This document shows, one piece after another, positions 1-7,535 of a stretch of 11,079 nt of DNA. Positions within the stretch are counted from its first letter, which is position 1. The number at the start of each line of letters is the position of its first letter. Source of the DNA: CAYUVA01 sp964448115 [NCBI: uncultured bacterium] (GTDB lineage: Bacteria; CAYUVA01). The stretch spans positions 1 through 11,079 of the forward strand of contig CAYUVA010000064.1 of assembly GCA_964448115.1 (NCBI GenBank). The letters are read 5' to 3'. The notes beneath the pieces were generated by a model. The model was given only the letters and a program-made list of their open reading frames with translations, made no database searches and was not told the origin of the DNA. A program made the translations under genes and the position numbers.

Positions 1-12
1 GAATCCCCCACC

Positions 13-92
13 ACGATATCACGGTATCAAGGTAGCACGGTATTACGATATCACGGTATCCCGATAGCACGGTACTACGGTACCACATCCTA
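13..92. repeat. 8-bp periodic repeat array A (ACGGTATC-like units)
   Basis: Nine consecutive degenerate 8-bp units run without gaps from 13 to 84: ACGATATC, ACGGTATC, AAGGTAGC, ACGGTATT, ACGATATC, ACGGTATC, CCGATAGC, ACGGTACT and ACGGTACC. A terminal unit ACATCCTA follows at 85-92. The period is exactly 8 bp and the units vary mostly at positions 4, 7 and 8. The array lies directly upstream of the terminase-like gene. Its last units and the following bases are repeated after that gene. There are no unique spacers, so it is not a CRISPR array. Its function is unknown. Confidence 0.85.
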
Positions 93-116
93 ATCCTTCC
101 TCGTGCCTTGGTGGTT
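77..116. repeat. 40-bp direct repeat, left copy
   Basis: This stretch matches 1648-1687 at 39 of 40 positions; the one difference is C at 83 against T at 1654. It starts in the last 8-bp unit of array A, passes the ACATCCTA unit and continues through unrelated sequence that includes CTCGTGCCTTGGTGG. The two copies flank the terminase-like gene in the same orientation. Confidence 0.9.
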
Positions 117-138
117 CACCCCACTAAAGCCTACTAAT

Positions 139-144
139 GGAGGT
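139..144 (+). promoter_or_regulatory. ribosome binding site of the terminase-like gene
   Basis: GGAGGT lies 6 bases upstream of the ATG at 151. This strong Shine-Dalgarno match decides the start. The longer frame opening at GTG 103 would begin inside the 40-bp repeat, where no such site precedes it. Confidence 0.85.
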
Positions 145-150
145 AGTTCA

Positions 151-1563
151 ATGAAAGATAAGCTCATCAAGATAATTCTCGTCTTCTGCGAGATACTCAA
201 TGATATCAGGTATCGCACTTATCAGGAGCCGTTCGCCATGGCTATAATTGAGGCTGTGCTCGATGGGGATTCTACCGAGCTCACCGCCCTGTTCGCCCGG
301 CAGAGCGGCAAGACCGAGGTCGGCAAGTCTGTGCTTCTCGGACTTGCCGTGCTCCTTCCTGCACTGGCAAAGACCTCGTGGGTAAAGGTCTGCCCGCAGA
401 TCACAAAATATTCTGATGGCTTCTGGGCGGGGATGGTCGGTCCCAAGCAGGCGCAGGCGCAGATACCGTTCGACCGCATCAGGCAGACCTTATCGCAACG
501 AGCTGTCTTGTGGCTGATGCGCTTGTTCGGCGCTAGCCCCACCATCTGCAACAGCCAGGCATTGGCGCTCTCCAACGGCAGCAGGCTCATAGCCCTCACC
601 GCCAACGATGACACCAACAACGAGGGCTATACCTTCCATGTTATCTGGTTCGAGGAGTGCCAACTGCTGTCGAGCTTCCAGCTGTACAAGGTCTTTCATC
701 CCATGTGCGCCGCGACTGCGGGGAGCTTCATCAAGGTGGGGACGCCGGCGCCGGGAACCTCCCCCTTTATGCGCTCTATCTCGTATAATAAAAGGGAATG
801 CCCGCAGCATCACTTCGAGGCGCCCTATGAGACGGTCATCGCAGAAGTTCCCGAATATGCCCGCTTCATCGAGCAGGAGAAAAGACGGCTGAGCATGCTC
901 GGCGGAGAGGAAGCGCCTGAGTTTGCCATGGCGTATCGGCTCAAGTGGGTGGCTGCCTCGAGAAGCTTCATTAAGCCAGAGGAGCTCAAGGCGCTGCAGG
1001 GCAATTATCCGCGAAAAGCAAGGGATAGGCAGCGGAGCCTCTACGCCGGCATCGATGTTGCCAAGATAAACGACTCCACGGTGGTAACCCTCATTGAGGA
1101 TTGGGGTGATCACAAGCGGATAATCGACTGGCTGGAGCTAAAGGGTAATGATTATGCCGAGCAGGTCGGCATCATGCTTAATTTCATCCGCGACTGCCAG
1201 GCGGTGGCGGTTGACTCTACTGGAGTGGGCGATCCGGTGGTTGATATGCTGCGCTCTCGTTTTCGTGGGCGGATCGAGGGGGTGCACTTCTCGCCGAAGA
1301 ACAAGGATAATCTTTATCGAGCTTTGCTCATGGAATTGAAGGCGGGAAGGCTTCTATATCCGGGAGATGAAGGCGGCTGCGATGTTATAATCAGCCGTTT
1401 CTTGCGCCAGATGAGCCTGCTTGAGGCTGAGTATCTGGGCGGTTACCTGTCGGTGAGGCATCCTTCTGGTTACGATGAGCACGATGATTACGCTGATTCG
1501 CTAGCATTGGCGCTACATGCAGCCAGCCTGCCGGCTTACAGGTACGAGATGATCGGGACGTGA
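151..1563 (+). CDS. terminase large subunit-like ATPase/nuclease, solitary
   Basis: This 470-residue protein has the two-domain plan of phage large terminases, which use ATP to pump DNA into capsids and cut it with an RNase H-fold nuclease. The ATPase motifs are a Walker A variant ARQSGKT (K54), a Walker B strand VIWFEE (E168/E169), and VGTPA near residues 196-200, which fits the coupling motif. The nuclease half shows GIDVA (D302), AVDSTG (D355) and a C-terminal HDDYADSLALAL block (D445, D446, D449). All expected acidic residues are therefore present. The length is normal for the family and no frame break is seen. The start at 151 is set by GGAGGT. No small terminase, portal, protease or capsid gene lies in the window. 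The gene sits alone between two near-identical 40-bp direct repeats. It may be a prophage remnant or a domesticated or mobile cassette. The family call is firm; the role is not known. Confidence 0.85.
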   Translation: MKDKLIKIILVFCEILNDIRYRTYQEPFAMAIIEAVLDGDSTELTALFARQSGKTEVGKSVLLGLAVLLPALAKTSWVKVCPQITKYSDGFWAGMVGPKQAQAQIPFDRIRQTLSQRAVLWLMRLFGASPTICNSQALALSNGSRLIALTANDDTNNEGYTFHVIWFEECQLLSSFQLYKVFHPMCAATAGSFIKVGTPAPGTSPFMRSISYNKRECPQHHFEAPYETVIAEVPEYARFIEQEKRRLSMLGGEEAPEFAMAYRLKWVAASRSFIKPEELKALQGNYPRKARDRQRSLYAGIDVAKINDSTVVTLIEDWGDHKRIIDWLELKGNDYAEQVGIMLNFIRDCQAVAVDSTGVGDPVVDMLRSRFRGRIEGVHFSPKNKDNLYRALLMELKAGRLLYPGDEGGCDVIISRFLRQMSLLEAEYLGGYLSVRHPSGYDEHDDYADSLALALHAASLPAYRYEMIGT

Positions 1564-1599
1564 GCACCCCGCCAAGATTGGGGAAAGGAAGGGGGGCAA

Positions 1600-1663
1600 C
1601 CACGAAGCCACGAAGCCACGAAGCCACAAAGCCACGAAGCCGGTATCACGGTATCACATCCTA
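1600..1663. repeat. 8-bp periodic repeat array B (CCACGAAG units)
   Basis: Five units at 1600-1639 (CCACGAAG three times, CCACAAAG, CCACGAAG) continue without a phase break into CCGGTATC, ACGGTATC and ACATCCTA. Two different unit families are thus joined in register. The array ends in the same terminal unit as arrays A and D. It fills the gap between the terminase-like gene and the kinase promoter. Confidence 0.9.
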
Positions 1664-1687
1664 ATCCTTCCTCGTGCCTTGGTGGTT
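1648..1687. repeat. 40-bp direct repeat, right copy
   Basis: This is the second copy of the 77-116 sequence, with one mismatch in 40 bp. Its right end lies 6 bases before the presumed -35 box of the kinase gene. The repeat may therefore have carried or replaced upstream regulatory sequence. Confidence 0.9.
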
Positions 1688-1693
1688 AAAAAG

Positions 1694-1721
1694 TTGACTA
1701 GCCTGAGAATTACTATACAAT
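1694..1721 (+). promoter_or_regulatory. putative sigma-70 promoter of the histidine kinase gene
   Basis: TTGACT at 1694-1699 and TACAAT at 1716-1721 are separated by 16 bp, each one base off consensus. Transcription would start near 1728, giving a leader of about 25 nt. No clear Shine-Dalgarno sequence precedes the ATG at 1753. Confidence 0.5.
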
Positions 1722-1752
1722 TACTTGTAAACAATAAAGATATTTATGGATT

Positions 1753-4479
1753 ATGTATAAAACACTCAAAAAAATTTCCTCTGCCCGGCTAGGGGGCAAG
1801 TTGAAGGTGCTCTATTTTTTGCGTTTACTGCTGCCACTTCTTATCGTTTTCGTCCTCATAGCCGTTGTGCTTTATATCATCCATTACAGCGTCTTTATAG
1901 GCATCAAGGATAACCTAATAAGCTCGTTCCAGTATCGCCAGCTCATGGCAGCCAGGAACACGGCACATAATCTGAGTTCTACGATAAACTACATCATCAT
2001 GGATATAAAATCACAGGCAGAGGAATCCGGCACCAGGTTGTCTCCCCACACAACCGAGACCACCTCGGTTCTTCGCGCCATGTACAAACGGCACCTCGAT
2101 GTCGCCTATCACGCCGGGCTTATCATCATAGAACCTGATGCGCCTTTGGCTACCATAGCGCATGTATATCCAGAGTCCCGGGCTGCTGTCTCCGAGGGAA
2201 ACGAGATTACCTACCAGGCTCATATCCAACGAATGCTCAACAATCCGGGCGATACCATAGTAAGCGAGCCATTCGATGCCGTGCAGGGCTTCAGGGCAAT
2301 AGCCATACACCAGCCGATCATTGATCCCGAAGGCGGCGAGCTAATCGCCTCTTTGGCAATGCTTCTTCGCTTCAAGGAGCTATTTGCCGAGCTTTTCGCC
2401 GCCTCCAGGATCGGTCCCCAGGGGACTACCCTGCTTCTGGATGACAAAGGAACCATCCTTTACCACGATGATGAACAGCTCTGGGGCAAGAATTGGATGA
2501 ACTACATTGAACCCTTGGGAGAGGATAAAAGACAGTGGCTTGAATCAAAATCAAGCAAGTTCGATGCTTTATTCAATAAATCGCCCCGTGGACAGAATTA
2601 CCATATAGTGCGCGACCTTGTAAGCGGCGCTAGAACATATTTCAGTTCCTCTGCGGTTGCCTTGGGGGATAAGATCTACTGGATAGTTGTCGCCAACCCA
2701 GAGGATGATGTTGTCGGCACCCTGAAGAGCTATAAGGAGGCTATCTCCAACAGCACCGCCGTTATCTTTATGGTCTATACGATGCTCATCTTGCTGGTGT
2801 TTTTTAGCAGCTATGGCTCCATGCGCGCCAAGGAGCGAGCCAAGATGGTAGATGAGCTTGAGCGCAAGGTAGATCAGCGAACCAAGGAGCTGCAAAAGGC
2901 ACAACAGCAGCTTCAAACCTACTCTAGCGACCTGGAGAAGCTAGTAGAGGAGAGAACCAACGCGCTCATACAGTCAGAGGGGAAATATACCGCCTTGTTC
3001 CAGAACGCCAAGGAAGCGATAATCCTCACCGATGCTAAAACCGGACAGATACTCGACTGCAACCCGGAGGCAGAGAGGCTCTTCGGATATAGCCTGAACG
3101 AGCTAATGGATAAAAAGGTCTGGGAGCTGGGACACCCGCAGGTCAAGGAAATTGCTCGCAAGCGATTCTACGAGTTCGTATCTGTCGGATACGGCAACGT
3201 GCCGGAGGTGCCGATAAGGAGCAAGGATGACCGGGTATTTTATGTTGATCTTATCTGCAAGGACTTTCGTTATGCAGATCGAGACTTCTTCTTGTTCTTG
3301 CTTTGGGATGCAACCGAGCAGAAGAAGGCTCGCCAGGAGCTTCATCGAACCAATATCGCCCTCAATGAGCGCGTCAAACACCTTACCTGCCTGCACAATA
3401 TAAACCAAGAGATAGAAAAGGAGTTCACGCCGATTGAATTCCTCAGAAGGGCTGCCAAGCACATCGAGGCTACCATCACCACCGAGGGCAACCTTGGCGC
3501 ATACATCGAGTTCGACAGCAAGCAGATCGAGATTCTAGCCCCACAGGACGAGTTCCATGACAGGAAGAACTACCCGATAGTAGTAGGGCAACAAAGACGG
3601 GGCAACCTGGTTATCTATTACAAGGAGGGTGATACCATCGACCTCTGGGAGGAAAACCTGTTCTCCGACATAGCTCGCCTCATCTCCCATGCAATAGGTA
3701 AATACGAGGTCGAGCTTCAATTGCAGGAGTATTCGCATAACCTGGAGGCAATGGTCGAGGAGAAGACAAGGGAGCTAAAGGCGAAAAATAAAGACCTGGA
3801 GACATTCGCCTATACAATAAGCCATGACCTCAAGGTGCCGCTGGTGCCTATCATGGGATTCGCATCGCTACTAAAGGAGGAGCACAGCGAACAGCTCGAT
3901 GAAGAAGGATTGATGCTTGTTGAGCGCATTTACTACAACGCCTCTTGGATGGAGAGGATGATCACCGACCTTCTTGAGCTTTCACGCGCAGGGGTAAAAA
4001 GAACTGATCTAAGGGAAATTGAGGTCGAAGAGGTGCTCAATGAGGTAACCGCCTTCCTTGAAGAACAATTAAAGGAAAAAAATATACAGGTTCGCAAACA
4101 GTCCGAGCTTGGCAGCGTGGTCTTCGACAAGACCCAGCTTTATCAGATCTTCGCCAACCTGATCGGCAATGCAGTCAAGTTCACCAAGCCAGCAGAAGAG
4201 GGGACAGAGCAGCCTTTTATACTCATCTGGGGCGAAGAAAAGGAAGACAAGAAGCTATTTTGCGTCTCAGACAACGGCATCGGAATACCCAAGGAACACC
4301 AGGCGAGGATATTCGATGTCTTCTTGCAGTCAAAGGTAAAACGGGATACTTCGGGGACTGGAGTCGGCTTGTCTATCGTAAAGCGCATTCTGGAATCATA
4401 CGGCGGCGAAATATGGGTGGAATCGGAGCCGGGCAAGGGAAGCTCCTTTTTCTTCACCATACCAAAGATGAAGGCGTGA
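1753..4479 (+). CDS. membrane sensor histidine kinase (Cache-PAS-GAF-like-HisKA-HATPase)
   Basis: This 908-residue inner-membrane sensor kinase should autophosphorylate on a histidine and pass the phosphate to a response regulator. A first membrane segment (about 19-46) and a second (about 334-355) bracket a periplasmic region of some 285 residues. That region resembles a double Cache ligand-binding domain, with RAIAIHQPIIDPEGG and a LLLDDKGTILYH strand pair. A coiled coil (365-408) leads to a PAS domain (about 409-524), then a weaker GAF-like region (about 544-655) and a second coiled coil (656-685). The H-box ISHDLKVPL holds the phospho-acceptor H691. The N-box has N802 and N806, the G1 box is DNGIG (840-844), and the G2 box is GTGVGL (868-873). 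All kinase motifs are intact. The ligand is unknown. No response regulator gene is in the window, so it is an orphan kinase here. The ATG at 1746 is out of frame and stops after four codons, so 1753 is used. Confidence 0.92.
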   Translation: MYKTLKKISSARLGGKLKVLYFLRLLLPLLIVFVLIAVVLYIIHYSVFIGIKDNLISSFQYRQLMAARNTAHNLSSTINYIIMDIKSQAEESGTRLSPHTTETTSVLRAMYKRHLDVAYHAGLIIIEPDAPLATIAHVYPESRAAVSEGNEITYQAHIQRMLNNPGDTIVSEPFDAVQGFRAIAIHQPIIDPEGGELIASLAMLLRFKELFAELFAASRIGPQGTTLLLDDKGTILYHDDEQLWGKNWMNYIEPLGEDKRQWLESKSSKFDALFNKSPRGQNYHIVRDLVSGARTYFSSSAVALGDKIYWIVVANPEDDVVGTLKSYKEAISNSTAVIFMVYTMLILLVFFSSYGSMRAKERAKMVDELERKVDQRTKELQKAQQQLQTYSSDLEKLVEERTNALIQSEGKYTALFQNAKEAIILTDAKTGQILDCNPEAERLFGYSLNELMDKKVWELGHPQVKEIARKRFYEFVSVGYGNVPEVPIRSKDDRVFYVDLICKDFRYADRDFFLFLLWDATEQKKARQELHRTNIALNERVKHLTCLHNINQEIEKEFTPIEFLRRAAKHIEATITTEGNLGAYIEFDSKQIEILAPQDEFHDRKNYPIVVGQQRRGNLVIYYKEGDTIDLWEENLFSDIARLISHAIGKYEVELQLQEYSHNLEAMVEEKTRELKAKNKDLETFAYTISHDLKVPLVPIMGFASLLKEEHSEQLDEEGLMLVERIYYNASWMERMITDLLELSRAGVKRTDLREIEVEEVLNEVTAFLEEQLKEKNIQVRKQSELGSVVFDKTQLYQIFANLIGNAVKFTKPAEEGTEQPFILIWGEEKEDKKLFCVSDNGIGIPKEHQARIFDVFLQSKVKRDTSGTGVGLSIVKRILESYGGEIWVESEPGKGSSFFFTIPKMKA

Positions 4480-4490
4480 AAGAGATCCAC

Positions 4491-4540
4491 GCCCCCCCTC
4501 CTCCCCCCCCCCCATTCATGGGGGGGATAAAGGGGGGGGC
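4491..4540. repeat. C-run/G-run palindrome downstream of the kinase gene
   Basis: G plus seven C (4491-4498) can pair with the G run and C at 4533-4540. An inner C run (4507-4513) pairs with seven G (4520-4526) across the loop ATTCAT. The two stems are separated by an internal loop. It begins 12 bases after the kinase stop codon and may terminate or attenuate transcription, but there is no following T run. It could instead be a dispersed palindromic repeat. The homopolymer lengths could be sequencing-sensitive. Confidence 0.7.
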
Positions 4541-4554
4541 TTTCAAGGAGAATC

Positions 4555-4570
4555 ACGCAAAGACGCAAAG
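4555..4570. repeat. 8-bp repeat array C (two ACGCAAAG units)
   Basis: Two tandem ACGCAAAG units lie inside a 21-bp stretch (4545-4565) that is identical to 7491-7511 downstream of the pilus ATPase gene. This is the shortest array, and it lies between the kinase and ATPase genes. Confidence 0.75.
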
Positions 4571-4586
4571 AAGAGTGGATTTTCCT

Positions 4587-4614
4587 AAAGCCTCAAGGAG
4601 AGCTTGAGGGCTTT
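4587..4614 (+). promoter_or_regulatory. hairpin in the leader of the pilus ATPase gene
   Basis: AAAGCCTCAAG (4587-4597) and CTTGAGG-G-CTTT (4603-4614) form an 11-bp stem with one bulged G and the 5-base loop GAGAG. The bases that follow (CAATTATCTG) are not a T tract, so this is a poor intrinsic terminator. It ends 35 bases before the ATG at 4650. An attenuator, protein-binding site or RNA-stability role are all possible. Confidence 0.5.
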
Positions 4615-4649
4615 CAATTATCTGTTGAACAATATAAACTACTCCCCAG

Positions 4650-7403
4650 ATGGCCGAGGAAGCACAGGTAAGACAACTGCTCCAGAAGCTGCTTTATACG
4701 CAGTGGTCTGACACGCAGGATCGCCACAACCTCCTTGCCGAGATCCTTAATCTAAAGGTAGATCTGCTCAAGTACATGATCAATATCATCAAGGGAAGCC
4801 AGGGCAGCAAGGACAAGGCTAAACAAAAGGAACGAATGAAGGCTGTCTGCGAGCTTATCAAGCTGGCTGGCAATCGCAACTGGTGCAAGCCTCTGCTGAG
4901 CCTGCTTCCGAGGGTCGATGATATCACGGCAAAAGCGCTTATGGATGCAGTCGGAGCCATATTCGATCCCCGTGCGATAAGCGATCTTATCGAGATGCTG
5001 AATCACCGCTCAGCGGAAGCTCGCAGGCGGGCAAGCAGGCTGCTGATCAAGGTCGGGGGAAAGACCGGCTTCAGGGAGCTTAAGAATGCGCTGGGTCGCA
5101 TAGAATGGCGCGATAGGTCAGAGGTCATACTGACCTTTACCAAGATGGGCGGCTCAAGGGCTATCGAGACCCTTGAAGAGATACTACAAAGCGGCAGCGA
5201 GGATGACCGGATTTTTATCATCAAGCTGCTGTCTCGCTTCAGGGAGGATGATGTAATCGATACGCTTCTGTTGGCTGCCAAGCAGCCGATGCCGGCGGTT
5301 CGCATGGCTTTGGCGCGCGTGCTGGGAGAACTTGAATCGAACAAGGCTTCCGAAGCGTTGCATCTGCTGGCAAAGGACAGCAGCATCGATGTCAGCGTGC
5401 TTGCCATTCGAAGCCTTCAAAGGCACAAGAAGCCAAGCACATTGGAGGTTCTAGCCTCGCTGGTCGAATCCAAGAACAGTACCATACGTAGGGAAGCTGT
5501 AAAGTCGCTGGGCAGCTTAGAGCCTAGGCTGATCACCGGCGCTGCCATAGATATCCTGATGGATTCGCTTGCCGACCCGGATGATGGAGTGAAAAAGGAG
5601 GCTGCTGATGCGCTTTATGCGCTTGGAAAAACGGACAAGGGAAAGCTGGGCAAGATGCTGCTCACCAGCCTGGTCGATAAGGATGATGAGGTCATCGAGG
5701 GCGTTATCGGGGTGCTCAATCGCCTGGGCGGAAGCCTGAAGATATGGAAGGAGACCATAAGGAAACTGTGCAGCGATGACTATCGGGTGCAGCGGCAGGC
5801 AGAGCATATAATCATTGAGCTTGATGACCCGGATATAAAAAGGATTTTGATAGAACTTATCGATGATCCCGATGAGCTGGTGAGAAGGTTCAGCATCTCT
5901 CTTTTGGGCAAGATGAAGGTTACCGAGGCTGGCGATCGCATAGTCGAGGCTCTCTCCGATCCCAACTGGTGGGTGGCGGAGACCGCGATAGATGCTCTGG
6001 GTCAGCTCAAGGATCGCTCCTGCGTCCCTCGACTGATAAGCCTGCTCGAGGCGCCGATGAAAAGAAGAACGGCTATAAAGGTGCTCGGCGAGCTGGATGA
6101 TCCACGGGCTGTCGAACCGCTTGTGGCACTTTTAGATGAAAAAGACAACCAGGTTCGCCTAGATGCCCTGGATGCGCTAGCCAGGCTCGGCAACCCAGCC
6201 TGCCTTGATGCGCTAAACAGGCTGCTCAAGGATGCGGACAAGTCGATCCGTCATCGCGCCGCCCAGGTGATAGCCTCCATAAAACAGCTTAACAGCAACC
6301 AAACAATAGATGAAGACCAGGTATACCTGAGCAGCTCCTATGTGAGCGAGCTGGACAAGATGCTGATGATCGCCTTTGAGCGCAATGCCGAAGACCTGTT
6401 CATCGTACCCAATGAAAGACCGATGATAAAGCTGCACGGGGAGATGACACCGCTCGACTTGGATGCAATCGACCCTAGATCCTGTGCAAAGATGCTCGGC
6501 GAGATAACGAACCCAGCCCAATCCGAGATGCTGCTATCAGAGCGCGATATTGACCTTTCCTACGAGCTAAAGGGGATGTGTCGCTTTAGGGTCAACATAT
6601 TCTTTCAAAGACAGGGGCTGGCAGCGGTATTTCGGCTCATACCGCCGAAAATAAAGACCCTCAAGGAGCTTGAGCTTCCCGATGTAATCATCGAGCTTAC
6701 CGAGCTGCATCAAGGGCTGGTGCTGGTAACCGGACCCTCTGGGAGCGGAAAAAGCTCGACCATTGCCGCCATGATAGACCGCATCAACGCGCGCCGGGCA
6801 GTGCATATCATCACCATCGAAGACCCCATCGAGTATGTCTTTGAGCCGAAGAATTCACTTATAGACCAAAGGGAGCTGGAGACCAATACCCGCGATTACC
6901 TGCGGGCGCTTCGGGCATGCCTGCGTGAAGACCCCGATGTAATCGTAGTCGGCGAGATGCGAGACGCAGAGACCATAAGCGCTGCCCTGACCGCTGCCGA
7001 GACCGGGCACCTGGTGCTATCCACCCTGCACGCATACTCGGCAGCACAGACAATCGACCGCATAATTGACTCATTCCCCCACGAGCAGCACAACCAGGTG
7101 CGAACCATGCTCTCAGCCACCCTTAAGGCGGTGATCACACAACAACTCTTGCGCACCGCTTCCGGGGACAGGAGAGTCCCCGCCGTCGAGGTGATGCTGG
7201 TCAACGATGCAATAGAGCACCTGATCAGGGAAGGAAAGACATACCAGATACCCTCGGTGATGGCAACCCATACACAAAGCGGGATGCAGACAATGGACAT
7301 GGCGCTTCATCGGCTGATAAAGCGTGGCATCGTGCACCCCGTGGAGGCTTACATCAAGGCGCACAATAAAAAGGAATTCGAGGAGCTGGTGAAAAAGGCG
7401 TGA
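4650..7403 (+). CDS. HEAT-repeat / PilT-type ATPase fusion protein
   Basis: This 917-residue cytoplasmic protein has two parts. Residues about 90-550 are a run of roughly fifteen helix-turn-helix HEAT repeats of about 31 residues, with recurring motifs such as LLDEKDNQVRLDALDALARL, preceded by a helical N-terminus. Residues about 565-917 form a complete PilT-type hexameric ATPase, the motor family that depolymerises type IV pili for twitching motility. Its motifs are Walker A GPSGSGKSS (K701), the Asp box ITIEDPIEY (E724, D725), Walker B DVIVVGEMRD (E769), the His box TGHLVLSTLHA (H787, H794) and a late GMQTMDM signature. The usual N-domain motif DLH is DLF here (582-584). Ordinary PilT is about 350 residues, so the HEAT part is a large addition and probably a protein-docking arm. 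No other pilus gene is in the window. The start lacks a clear Shine-Dalgarno site. The family call is firm; whether it retracts pili or does another job is inference. Confidence 0.92.
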   Translation: MAEEAQVRQLLQKLLYTQWSDTQDRHNLLAEILNLKVDLLKYMINIIKGSQGSKDKAKQKERMKAVCELIKLAGNRNWCKPLLSLLPRVDDITAKALMDAVGAIFDPRAISDLIEMLNHRSAEARRRASRLLIKVGGKTGFRELKNALGRIEWRDRSEVILTFTKMGGSRAIETLEEILQSGSEDDRIFIIKLLSRFREDDVIDTLLLAAKQPMPAVRMALARVLGELESNKASEALHLLAKDSSIDVSVLAIRSLQRHKKPSTLEVLASLVESKNSTIRREAVKSLGSLEPRLITGAAIDILMDSLADPDDGVKKEAADALYALGKTDKGKLGKMLLTSLVDKDDEVIEGVIGVLNRLGGSLKIWKETIRKLCSDDYRVQRQAEHIIIELDDPDIKRILIELIDDPDELVRRFSISLLGKMKVTEAGDRIVEALSDPNWWVAETAIDALGQLKDRSCVPRLISLLEAPMKRRTAIKVLGELDDPRAVEPLVALLDEKDNQVRLDALDALARLGNPACLDALNRLLKDADKSIRHRAAQVIASIKQLNSNQTIDEDQVYLSSSYVSELDKMLMIAFERNAEDLFIVPNERPMIKLHGEMTPLDLDAIDPRSCAKMLGEITNPAQSEMLLSERDIDLSYELKGMCRFRVNIFFQRQGLAAVFRLIPPKIKTLKELELPDVIIELTELHQGLVLVTGPSGSGKSSTIAAMIDRINARRAVHIITIEDPIEYVFEPKNSLIDQRELETNTRDYLRALRACLREDPDVIVVGEMRDAETISAALTAAETGHLVLSTLHAYSAAQTIDRIIDSFPHEQHNQVRTMLSATLKAVITQQLLRTASGDRRVPAVEVMLVNDAIEHLIREGKTYQIPSVMATHTQSGMQTMDMALHRLIKRGIVHPVEAYIKAHNKKEFEELVKKA

Positions 7404-7421
7404 GGCGTAAGGGGTTTTTAA

Positions 7422-7532
7422 CCACAAAGACTCAAAGACACAAAGAAAGAAAAAGAGGATCACGCAAAGACGCAAAGAACGCAAAGAAGAAAGGAGAATC
7501 ACGCAAAGACGGTACCACGGTATCACATCCTA
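7422..7532. repeat. 8-bp periodic repeat array D (ACGCAAAG and ACGGTATC units)
   Basis: The array begins with CCACAAAG, ACTCAAAG and ACACAAAG (7422-7445). After 16 purine-rich bases come ACGCAAAG units at 7462, 7470 and 7479, with one extra A at 7478. After 14 further bases come ACGCAAAG, ACGGTACC, ACGGTATC and the shared terminal unit ACATCCTA (7501-7532). It therefore joins the CAAAG family of array C to the GGTATC family of arrays A and B. It is the last such array in the window. Confidence 0.85.
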
Positions 7533-7535
7533 AAG

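Noticed and set aside
13-92. CRISPR array
   Set aside because: The units are 8 bp, contiguous and degenerate, without unique spacers, and no cas gene is present.
103-150. GTG at 103 as the start of the terminase-like gene (16 more residues)
   Set aside because: It lies inside the 40-bp direct repeat and has no ribosome binding site, while ATG 151 has GGAGGT 6 bases upstream.
490-1113. 207-codon minus-strand frame opposite the terminase-like gene
   Set aside because: It lies entirely within the strongly supported plus-strand gene, and its translation shows no family features; it is an antisense shadow.
4143-4568. 141-codon minus-strand frame crossing the kinase 3' end and the C-run palindrome
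   Set aside because: It is antisense to the kinase ATPase motifs and runs through the C-run palindrome and repeat units; no coding evidence.
4650-7403. PilB/GspE-type assembly ATPase
   Set aside because: The ATPase core and the GMQTMDM signature fit PilT, and no assembly-ATPase N-terminal domain or zinc-binding cysteine cluster is seen.
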